Source: Spirochaetales bacterium | Lineage (GTDB): Bacteria > Spirochaetota > Spirochaetia > JABMQR01 | Assembly: GCA_023139255.1 (NCBI GenBank) | Contig: JAGLNY010000184.1 | Span: forward strand, 1 to 9,282 | Length of the DNA stretch: 9,282 nt | Direction of reading: 5' to 3' | Part shown: in pieces, positions 1-6,432 of the stretch | Layout of the letters: the number at the start of each line of letters is the position of its first letter | Numbering within the stretch: position 1 is the stretch's first letter | Translations under genes and position numbers: made by a program | The notes under the pieces: generated by a model | Seen by the model: the letters and a program-made list of their open reading frames with translations, nothing else | Database searches by the model: none | What the model was told of the DNA's origin: nothing

Positions 1-1
1 T

Positions 2-409
2 GATTCGGAAAATACTATGCTGCAGGGCACAGAGACGATCCTGGTTGTTGAGGATGAGACAAACGTTCGACTTTTGGTCTGCGAAACCCTGCAGTCACAT
101 GGTTATACTGTATTATTAGCTGCAGAACCGGCTGCAGGTCTTGTGCAGGCTGACACCTATCAGGATACAATTCACCTGCTGCTGACTGATGTAATTATGC
201 CCAGGATGAACGGATCTGAGTTGTACAATCAGCTGTCAATAATCCGCCCTGATATTAAGGTATTATACATGTCCGGTTATACCGACAACAAAATTTCGCA
301 GAAAGGTATCCTGAAAAAGGATGCAGCATTTTTGCAGAAACCTTTTTCCATTAGTGATCTTCTGAAAAAAGTCCGCACTGTTCTGGAGCGGTGCCAAGCG
401 GAGCTTTAA
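2..409 (+). CDS. Receiver domain, probable C-terminus of a hybrid sensor histidine kinase (5' partial)
   Basis: This is a complete CheY-like receiver domain. Numbering from the ATG at 17, the acidic pair is E12-D13, the phospho-accepting aspartate is D58 in TDVIMP, the conserved Ser/Thr position is S86 in MSGYTD, and the conserved lysine is K108 in QKPF. The domain occupies almost the whole visible protein and no DNA-binding output domain follows; the protein stops at about residue 130. The frame is open upstream of ATG 17 to the window edge, and that ATG has no convincing ribosome-binding site. The GTETILVVEDE opening is, from family knowledge, typical of a receiver fused behind a PAS/HisKA/HATPase kinase. 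I therefore infer a hybrid kinase tail, in which D58 would receive phosphate from the kinase core or pass it on. A stand-alone single-domain regulator is the alternative. No terminator is evident after the stop. Confidence 0.85.
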   Translation, partial: DSENTMLQGTETILVVEDETNVRLLVCETLQSHGYTVLLAAEPAAGLVQADTYQDTIHLLLTDVIMPRMNGSELYNQLSIIRPDIKVLYMSGYTDNKISQKGILKKDAAFLQKPFSISDLLKKVRTVLERCQAEL

Positions 410-424
410 GATTGTCAAGTTTGA

Positions 425-433
425 TGGTATACT
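425..433 (+). promoter_or_regulatory. Candidate extended -10 promoter for the Wzi-like gene
   Basis: TGGTATACT matches an extended -10 element (TGn followed by a hexamer with one mismatch to TATAAT). A TTGTCA hexamer lies at 412-417, but its 10-base spacing is too short for a normal -35 box, so the extended -10 would have to carry recognition. Transcription would begin near 440 and leave an untranslated leader of about 70 bases containing the palindrome at 459-471. The call rests on motif inspection only. Confidence 0.3.
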
Positions 434-440
434 TGGGTTA

Positions 441-471
441 ATTTGGTGTTGGGGATTTGGTGTCAGACACC
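441..471 (+). repeat. Short direct repeat leading into a GGTGTC-A-GACACC palindrome
   Basis: ATTTGGTGT occurs twice, at 441-449 and 455-463. The second copy runs into a perfect palindrome with 6-base arms around a single A (459-471), followed by TTTT. As RNA it could form only a 4-base stem with a 5-base loop, so it is a poor terminator. A protein-binding site or a dispersed genomic palindrome is more plausible. It lies between the candidate promoter and the start of the Wzi-like gene. Confidence 0.5.
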
Positions 472-498
472 TTTTGCCACCTTTTTTACCGTTTTATC

Positions 499-503
499 AG
501 GAG
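499..503 (+). promoter_or_regulatory. Ribosome-binding site that fixes the Wzi-like start
   Basis: AGGAG lies 9 bases before the ATG at 513. An in-frame TTG at 474 would add 13 residues, but it overlaps the region next to the palindrome, lacks a ribosome-binding site and would place non-signal sequence ahead of the signal peptide. The ATG at 513 is therefore preferred. Confidence 0.75.
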
Positions 504-512
504 TTACAGAAA

Positions 513-2237
513 ATGAAATATTATAAATCTTTCCTGTTTCTCATGCTGTTTTTATTATTATTTACAATCCCACTGCTTGCTGAGAACAACCAGAAAACAT
601 ATAGTTCTGATTCTTTGGAATATTCTCTGATACGGGATCTCATAATTGAACAGGGGCTTGGAGCTCCTTCTTCAGCGGGTCCCTGGAGTACTGATGAGCT
701 GCTAAAGATATTGCAGGGTATTAATACTGCAAAGCTTTCAGCAGACAGTTCATCCAACTATACCTGGATCAAAGAACGTCTTACGGAAAAACCAAATTTC
801 TTTATATCACGTGAATTCAGTTTTGATACAGGAGTTCAGGTTGCTGGTGAATTGTATCTGCATAGTAATTCCAGTCAGTTTTTTGATGAAGATGAAGAGT
901 GGGTGCAGGACTACACTAAAAGAGAGCCTTTACTCAGCATCCCGTTTGAGTTCTGGGGAACCGAAAATATCTATGGTACCATTGATTTAACGCTGCGAAA
1001 TAATAGATTCTACACTAATACTACTTCTTCCTCAGGTTTTTTTGGTCCAGCCTTCTCAACCAATCTTATTTTTGACGACAACCCTAGCAATGTGGATCTT
1101 TCGTTTCCTTGGAAAGCCTATGTTTCAGTGGGAGACCGGAACTGGAATGTACAGTTTGGACGTGATACAGTTTCCTGGGGAAATGGAAGCACTGGGAATA
1201 TGGTAATTGGAAATCATATGGATTACCATGAATTCCTTAGGGTGACCACCTATTATGATCCGTTTAAATACTCTTTTTTGGCTATCTCATTCCCTCACCC
1301 GGATCTTTATAAGCAGGCGCCTACCGATCCCAATCTGCCCTGGACGCCTTCCGAAACGATTTCCTCTATCCAGACATTCATAGGCCACAGGTTTGAATTC
1401 CTTCTGTTTGAAAAGTTACGTCTATCACTTACTGAAGGCATCATGTATCAGGGTGAAACCTATGATTTCAGGTTTTTCAGCCCCTTTGTTATTCTCCATA
1501 ATTACTATATGCGGGGAAATGCAAATTCTATTCTCAGTGCAGAAGTTGATTATTCCATTATGCCGTCGCTCCTAATCCATGCGCAATTTGTTATGGATGA
1601 TCTTGCTTTGGGGGTGGAGAGCGCAACAAGTTCCACTGCCCAACCAAATGCCTGGGGTGCGCTTGCCGGGGTGCATTATACAAAAAGTATTGATAGGGGG
1701 ATGCTTCATCTTCTCCTTGAGGGGGCATACACGACTCCATATCTCTATTTACGTGATTCCGGAATCACTTCGGGCAATCCGGCTTACCCGACTGCACAAC
1801 CAATCGATTTTGTTGTGGGATACCAGCAGTATACCCAGTTAAGCGGGATGCAGATTGATGAGGACTTTCTCGGATTCAAGTACGGGGGTGATGCCATCAT
1901 CCTAAACCTCATCGCATCTTATACTAAGCGTGATATATGGGAAATCCGCGGGGGGCTATTCTGGATGCTTCATGGGACGCATGATACCGAAACATTGTAT
2001 GAATTGGGTCCGGAAGCGGCTTCGTCACAGACCCCGACAAGCCAGAACAATTCCAGCGATAAGAATGCTGTTGAAACCACCTTTATCAGTTCAGCAGGGG
2101 GTTCATATCAGATAACCCCAGACCTGCGGCTGCGGTCTTCCCTGAACTGGGTATTGAAATGGAATCCGGGGAATATCACCGCATCGGGAAATGAGAGTGA
2201 CCTGCAATTTTCTTTTGGGATATCGTACACTCTTTAA
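513..2237 (+). CDS. Putative Wzi-like capsule assembly outer-membrane beta-barrel protein
   Basis: The predicted protein has 574 residues. It opens with a clear Sec signal peptide: basic residues, a hydrophobic run, and probable cleavage after LLA at residue 23. A short helical-looking stretch (about residues 35-75) precedes a long series of alternating polar and aromatic strands typical of an outer-membrane barrel, ending in FSFGISYTL. Features that recall the Wzi family are the FGRDTVSWGNGSTGNM block (about 215-230) and the segment at about 320-367, with PF, N-A-N, a D-Y strand and an HAQFVMDDL strand. Wzi proteins are known to bind and organise capsule polymer at the cell surface. E. coli Wzi is shorter, about 480 residues. 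The gene is convergent with the polysaccharide operon, which supports but does not prove a role in presenting its product. Another porin-like barrel remains possible. Confidence 0.6.
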   Translation: MKYYKSFLFLMLFLLLFTIPLLAENNQKTYSSDSLEYSLIRDLIIEQGLGAPSSAGPWSTDELLKILQGINTAKLSADSSSNYTWIKERLTEKPNFFISREFSFDTGVQVAGELYLHSNSSQFFDEDEEWVQDYTKREPLLSIPFEFWGTENIYGTIDLTLRNNRFYTNTTSSSGFFGPAFSTNLIFDDNPSNVDLSFPWKAYVSVGDRNWNVQFGRDTVSWGNGSTGNMVIGNHMDYHEFLRVTTYYDPFKYSFLAISFPHPDLYKQAPTDPNLPWTPSETISSIQTFIGHRFEFLLFEKLRLSLTEGIMYQGETYDFRFFSPFVILHNYYMRGNANSILSAEVDYSIMPSLLIHAQFVMDDLALGVESATSSTAQPNAWGALAGVHYTKSIDRGMLHLLLEGAYTTPYLYLRDSGITSGNPAYPTAQPIDFVVGYQQYTQLSGMQIDEDFLGFKYGGDAIILNLIASYTKRDIWEIRGGLFWMLHGTHDTETLYELGPEAASSQTPTSQNNSSDKNAVETTFISSAGGSYQITPDLRLRSSLNWVLKWNPGNITASGNESDLQFSFGISYTL

Positions 2238-2255
2238 TGGATTATGAATATCCTG

Positions 2256-3791
2256 CTACTTCCTGAAAACAGCTGATATCTTTCGGGATATCGACATCAG
2301 CAGCTCTTTTTCGCTCTTGTCAGCACCAACAACCCACATCAGAACTCCATATACAGACACGAATAACAAACATTTCAGCAGGAATATCAGCCAGGTTTCC
2401 CCGGGCAGCATGCCAATCAGTATTCCGGAGATCGCTGCAAGAAGATAAACAGGAAGAATGCCGTGAAAAGTTTTCTTGAAAAAATTTCCCATCCTGATCC
2501 CAATAACCCGTGAAAGATAGATGTTCAATATTATAATATTACCGAGGAAATAGGCAACGGCAGTACCAATCACGGCCCCGATTGGGCCATATTTTTTTAT
2601 AAGGAATACGGAGGCTGCCACATTTATCATGGCAATTGAGATATTAACAATTGTGATAAACACCACCTTTTTCCTTGCCTGTAATATAAAATTTGCGGTA
2701 CTGTAACCGGAAGAAAACACAAGAGGTCCCATGACAATTACCACAAATCCCCAGACCTGGGAAAAATCGGGACCTACCCAGAGTTGAATGAACAGCTGTC
2801 CAAAGCAGAGAAATCCAAGATAGATTCCGCCCAGAAGGATATACTGCAGTCTTCCTACACTGACCATGATTTCTGTCAGTTTTTCGTTAGTGTTTTTTTC
2901 ATGCGTGAGGATCATAAATCTGGGACGAACAGACTCACTTATCACCCCTGCTATTTCCCTGAAAATTAAAATAATATTTGATGCCAGCCCATAGAGTGCG
3001 ACTGATGATGTTCCTGAGAGTATCCCAAGAAGAAGATTGTCTATCCTGAAGTTTATCTGCTCTACCACGGCACCGATAAAAAGGAAAAAAGAGAAGTTGA
3101 ACATATTCCTGAACAGTTTTGTATCAAAACTTTTTAACCAAATTCGGGTCCCCAGCTTTCTGTGAACATGAAATATATTGTAGCAAGTTGCAAAAAGTGT
3201 TAGTGCTGCCTCAATCAGGGTAAGCACGATCGCCCCGTACCCCATTTGCAGTACCGCAATGAACATAGCAACACGAAAAACCGAGCGAACCATCGGGATG
3301 AGTTTGATAATCACAAATTGCTCATACCCTGACAACACACCATGATAAACACGTCCCGGGAGCGAAATTGCGAACGAGATAACTACAATGGTCAGCATTA
3401 TCCGCGCTCTATCAATCTCAGCATCTGTCAAATTTGATTGGAATACTCTATCAATATTCATAACAAGGACTGAGCCAACCAAAATTACAACAAGTGCTAT
3501 AGCACTGTAAAAAATCAGTGACATTGCAAGAAAATTTTTCTCAGCAGCCTTATCACCGGAAACCCGGTATTTTGTTATATACCTTACAATAGTGCTGGAC
3601 ATCCCAAAATCAAAGAGTGCGAAATACCCAATAAATGAGCCTATAAGTGTATAGAGGCCGTATTCCGATCTTCCCAGGCTGCTGATCAGGTACGGCAGAA
3701 AAAATAGTGCAATAATTGAGGTCAGGGCAATATTGATATATGAGAGAGCCGCTCCCGATGCTACCTGGCTTTTCAGTTTTTTCTGACTCAT
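2256..3791 (-). CDS. Wzx-type polysaccharide flippase (oligosaccharide translocase)
   Basis: The predicted integral inner-membrane protein has 511 residues and about 12-14 hydrophobic segments spread from residue 13 to 490 (for example about 13-36, 46-68, 88-112, 376-398, 402-426, 444-463 and 467-490). The early stretch LGRSEYGLYTLIGSFIGYF followed by DFGMSSTIVRY (about 39-71) is the hallmark of the polysaccharide biosynthesis/export branch of the MOP superfamily. Such proteins move undecaprenyl-linked repeat units from the cytoplasmic to the periplasmic face. The start ATG overlaps the upstream stop by 4 bases (3788-3791), and GAGGG lies 9 bases before it. It is the last gene of the minus-strand operon, directly after a glycosyltransferase, which fits export of the unit those enzymes build. 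Family assignment is strong; the substrate cannot be read from the sequence. The symbol wzx would be only a functional label. Confidence 0.9.
   Translation of the reverse strand: MSQKKLKSQVASGAALSYINIALTSIIALFFLPYLISSLGRSEYGLYTLIGSFIGYFALFDFGMSSTIVRYITKYRVSGDKAAEKNFLAMSLIFYSAIALVVILVGSVLVMNIDRVFQSNLTDAEIDRARIMLTIVVISFAISLPGRVYHGVLSGYEQFVIIKLIPMVRSVFRVAMFIAVLQMGYGAIVLTLIEAALTLFATCYNIFHVHRKLGTRIWLKSFDTKLFRNMFNFSFFLFIGAVVEQINFRIDNLLLGILSGTSSVALYGLASNIILIFREIAGVISESVRPRFMILTHEKNTNEKLTEIMVSVGRLQYILLGGIYLGFLCFGQLFIQLWVGPDFSQVWGFVVIVMGPLVFSSGYSTANFILQARKKVVFITIVNISIAMINVAASVFLIKKYGPIGAVIGTAVAYFLGNIIILNIYLSRVIGIRMGNFFKKTFHGILPVYLLAAISGILIGMLPGETWLIFLLKCLLFVSVYGVLMWVVGADKSEKELLMSISRKISAVFRK
2271..2311. 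terminator. Weak inverted-repeat region at the convergent gene ends
   Basis: GATATC is repeated around TTTCGG (2275-2292), and GCTGAT (2272-2277) can alternatively pair with ATCAGC (2296-2301). Five T residues follow at 2307-2311. On the plus strand this could act as a poor terminator for the Wzi-like gene, but it lies inside the last codons of the flippase gene and the stems compete with each other. This is a low-confidence call. The 18-base gap between the two genes holds no better candidate. Confidence 0.2.
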
Positions 3792-5086
3792 AATTTCCCG
3801 CCCTCAGTTTCAAGAAGCTCACGGTATAGTGACAGGTATCCTGAATAACTTTTCGCAATTGATAGAGCGGCGGCTTTTTTGATACAGGCAGGAGAAAACT
3901 TATTCTTGCCTATGAGCAGTATTTCGCACACGGCTTGGTATAATGCTGCAGTATCTCGGGGAGGGACTACCCTTCCGCATGCCTCCGGGACAAGTTCCGG
4001 GACTCCGCCTGAGGCAAAGGCCGCTGAAGGCAGACCGCAGGCAAGAGCTTCAAGAACAACAAGAGGGCAGGTATCTGCAAGCGTAGGGTTAATAAACACA
4101 TCAGCGGCTGAATAGAGTTGTGCCAGCTCTTCCCTATTGCGGGTTACCGGTATACCAATAACATTTGCCGGAAGGCTTTCAAGCTGTTTTTCATGCAGAC
4201 CTACCACCACAATCACCATGTCTTCAGGAATGAGCTTTGCCATCTCCAAAATATATTGGAATCCCTTGATGGGTGCCAGGCCGTCGGTAACATTCAGCAA
4301 AACGGTAACATCATCAGGAATTCCATGTTTTGTACGCAAGCCTTCTACTTCAACAGGCTTAAACACATCCAGATCAATTCCATTCATAATCAGGTGGATA
4401 GGATATGAACCGAGAAATGACTTCCGGGCTGTATTCTGCATCCATACTGAAGGAGCCGTTAAATGGCCATTCTTCAGAGAGGTAAATAGCTTTTTTTTAT
4501 CTTTGTAATTTTTTCTCGATCGATCAAGCACACGGCTTGTGGGATACTCTCTTGATTGAGGGCATCCAAAACATCCATCAACCCACTTGCTGCATGATAC
4601 TGGATCAAAATACGAACAGTGTCCGGTAAACGACCAGCAGTCATGAAGGGTCCATACAATGGGGATATCCAGACTCTGCAGATAGCTGAACAGCACCCCG
4701 AGGTGCAGGTAATAGCCGTGTATATTGTGTAGATGAATCAAGTCCGGGTTGATCGTTTCAATCTGACGAATAAAGGTTTGTGTCGCCCGTTTTGACCCAA
4801 AGCCGTGCCTGTCAAAGAGAAAGCTTCTCCATACATGCCGCTGCACACTCTTTGACCAGAGCTGAGAACTGTATGGCCCTCTTCGTAGAGCAGGTTCATC
4901 CCCGATCCAGATGATTGCTGGATCTTCTTCGGCTGCAATCGTATCCGCAACCGCAATCGCTTTCTCGTTCCCATACGCACAATACCCGGAAAACCCTGAG
5001 TCAAGCGCTGCATGTATTCCCATCATGATCCCGCCGGTGCTGCCGCGCTGATAGCTGTTTATCTGAAGTACTGTGTGATTTTTCAT
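3788..5086 (-). CDS. GT4-family glycosyltransferase with LHDCW/cysteine-cluster signature
   Basis: The predicted protein has 432 residues and a GT-B fold. The N-terminal acceptor domain starts INSYQRGSTGGIM and contains DLIHLHNIHGYYLHLG (about 115-130). It continues with TLHDCWSFTGHC and cysteines at about 150, 157, 165, 172 and 175, a signature I associate with a colanic-acid/O-antigen type subgroup of GT4. The C-terminal donor domain has NGID (235-238), the IKGF lysine (274), and D338-x7-E346 ahead of ALACGLP. Most GT4 enzymes have Glu at the first position; Asp there is seen in relatives with a PTxxDxFP-like loop, so activity is likely retained. It would transfer one sugar of the repeat unit at the cytoplasmic face; donor and acceptor are unknown. 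Its ATG directly abuts the upstream stop (TGA-ATG), with GGA 5 bases before it and AAGGA 12 bases before it. Its own stop overlaps the flippase start by 4 bases. Confidence 0.88.
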   Translation of the reverse strand: MKNHTVLQINSYQRGSTGGIMMGIHAALDSGFSGYCAYGNEKAIAVADTIAAEEDPAIIWIGDEPALRRGPYSSQLWSKSVQRHVWRSFLFDRHGFGSKRATQTFIRQIETINPDLIHLHNIHGYYLHLGVLFSYLQSLDIPIVWTLHDCWSFTGHCSYFDPVSCSKWVDGCFGCPQSREYPTSRVLDRSRKNYKDKKKLFTSLKNGHLTAPSVWMQNTARKSFLGSYPIHLIMNGIDLDVFKPVEVEGLRTKHGIPDDVTVLLNVTDGLAPIKGFQYILEMAKLIPEDMVIVVVGLHEKQLESLPANVIGIPVTRNREELAQLYSAADVFINPTLADTCPLVVLEALACGLPSAAFASGGVPELVPEACGRVVPPRDTAALYQAVCEILLIGKNKFSPACIKKAAALSIAKSYSGYLSLYRELLETEGGKL

Positions 5087-6427
5087 TCAGTTCCGTAATC
5101 CTTCCCGCTCATCTTTGATTCTAGCACAAACAGCCAGTAAATTGCTGCATACTTTTTCTGCGTTATGGTTTTGCCCCATTACCTGGGCTGCAGCCTGTAG
5201 TATATCATCTTGTTTTGAGTTCAGCATCTCTATCACAATTCTCTTCAACTCATGAATATCCGGAGCCTGCACAACAGCTGCAAACCCAAATTCGGAGGCA
5301 TACGCCATCACACCTGCCCATGTAGGACCATAGGCAAGAATCGGGACTTGAGCCATCATATAGAGGTGAGTTTTACTTGAGACAGCAAGGCTCACATACT
5401 CTTTCCAGCTTTGCTGGTAGGTTTCACTGAGAAAAAGGATGTTTGAGTTACGCAGTAGTTTCGGTACTTCGTCATGCGGGGGAATCGGGTGCTGGAAGAA
5501 CCAGGATGCCTTGAGCCGGCTTCGATATGATTCGGGTATAACACCGTGAATGTGTACTTCTATCTTCAGTGGATCCTCTTCCCTCAACGACTGGACGGCA
5601 TCATACAGATCACATATTGTATCTATACGGCTGCCGACACTTCCACAGTAGCGTATAATCCTGGTATCAGAATGAATCGGCCTTTTCGGCCATGTATCAT
5701 ATCTGGATGGGAGATCGACACAGTGTAACGCTTCAGAATCTATATTGCAGGTTTTTTTCAGGTGCTTCTGCAGGGCATGCCCTATTACAAATGTATAATC
5801 AGCCCTGCCTAAGAGAGACTGCAGCTTTTTCCATACATGCAGCTGTGCTGTTTTTCCGAATCCTGAGGCTCTTTCGTTTAGGGCAAACCAGTTATCCTCA
5901 AGTTCAACAATGCAGGGAACATCCCAGTGCTTCATGATCCTGGTTGTCCAGCCGATTGCCTGCAGATCTTCAATAAATGAGATGATGATGTCAGGTTTAA
6001 ATGTATCGATGAATGCTTTCATTCTGCTGGATATGACTGGTTTGAAAATCCGTCGATAATAAGCCAGGCCAATCCGCTTGAGAAGGCCTGGTCGTTCTTC
6101 ATCCCTTGAGTCACCCGAGGCACATGAGGTCCCCCCCGATACATCCCCGGATGATATAAGGCCGGCTGAGTTGTTCATTTCTTCATCAGGTTTGTGTTTT
6201 TTCAGTCTCTTATATAATGCTGACCATGTGATATCCCGGTCTGATGTTACATAGTAGTGAGGTGTATAGTTGTATCCAGTAGTTTTAGAGGAGCATAATA
6301 TCCCAATTTTATCTTTAGGCCAGAACTGGAACCAGTTGCCTATAGAGGCTCCTTTCGGACCGAATTCATCAACATCATTTCTTGTAATAAGGAGAACCCT
6401 GGGATAAAACACAGTATTATTAAGCAT
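5087..6427 (-). CDS. Divergent GT-B glycosyltransferase with low-complexity insert
   Basis: The predicted protein has 446 residues from the ATG at 6427. An in-frame TTG at 6436 would overlap the ugd stop as TTGA, but GGGA at 6437-6440 touches that TTG directly and sits 9 bases before the ATG, so the ATG is chosen. The N-terminus (YPRVLLITRND, then GNWFQFWPKDKIG) resembles polysaccharide-locus glycosyltransferases. Residues about 78-113 form a Ser/Gly/Asp/Glu-rich insert containing a 7-base G tract. An FKPDIIISFIEDLQ strand follows at about 143. The donor half contains YCGSVGSR (about 260-267), HIHGVIP, IPPHDEVPKLL and SSKTHLYMMAQVPILAYGP (about 350-368), equivalent to the usual SK-EYLA-G-PIL region. 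The glutamates of the normal E-x7-E pair are not present at that place. It is probably a glycosyltransferase in the repeat-unit pathway, but its sugar specificity is unknown and loss of activity cannot be excluded. Confidence 0.75.
   Translation of the reverse strand: MLNNTVFYPRVLLITRNDVDEFGPKGASIGNWFQFWPKDKIGILCSSKTTGYNYTPHYYVTSDRDITWSALYKRLKKHKPDEEMNNSAGLISSGDVSGGTSCASGDSRDEERPGLLKRIGLAYYRRIFKPVISSRMKAFIDTFKPDIIISFIEDLQAIGWTTRIMKHWDVPCIVELEDNWFALNERASGFGKTAQLHVWKKLQSLLGRADYTFVIGHALQKHLKKTCNIDSEALHCVDLPSRYDTWPKRPIHSDTRIIRYCGSVGSRIDTICDLYDAVQSLREEDPLKIEVHIHGVIPESYRSRLKASWFFQHPIPPHDEVPKLLRNSNILFLSETYQQSWKEYVSLAVSSKTHLYMMAQVPILAYGPTWAGVMAYASEFGFAAVVQAPDIHELKRIVIEMLNSKQDDILQAAAQVMGQNHNAEKVCSNLLAVCARIKDEREGLRN
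6131..6137 (-). repeat. Seven-base homopolymer (G7 on the coding strand)
   Basis: The plus strand carries seven consecutive C, read as G7 in the divergent glycosyltransferase gene. It encodes the Ser-Gly-Gly step of a low-complexity insert near residue 98. A gain or loss of one base would shift the frame early in the gene. Tracts of G or C are known switch points in surface-polysaccharide genes of several bacteria, but 7 bases is near the short end. Confidence 0.9.
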
Positions 6428-6432
6428 ATTTT

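Noticed and set aside
412..433. TTGTCA and TATACT as a standard -35/-10 promoter pair
   Set aside because: Only 10 bases separate the hexamers, too short for a sigma-70 type promoter. Only the extended -10 reading was kept, at low confidence.
459..475. Palindrome plus TTTT as an intrinsic terminator of the receiver gene
   Set aside because: The loop would be a single base for the full arms, leaving at most a 4-base stem, and the T run is only four. It is better regarded as a DNA-level palindrome.
1393..2115. Several 60-87 codon frames within the Wzi-like gene
   Set aside because: They are alternative frames of a continuous 574-residue protein with a signal peptide and consistent barrel pattern, so they are not evidence of a frameshift.
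2238..2255. GGAT/ATCC inverted repeat in the gap between the convergent genes as a terminator
   Set aside because: The arms are only 4 bases, AT-containing, and not followed by a T run on either strand.
4137..4508. 123-codon plus-strand reading frame opposite the GT4 gene
   Set aside because: It is a shadow frame of a well supported glycosyltransferase, overlaps another shadow frame in the same place, and shows no family motif.
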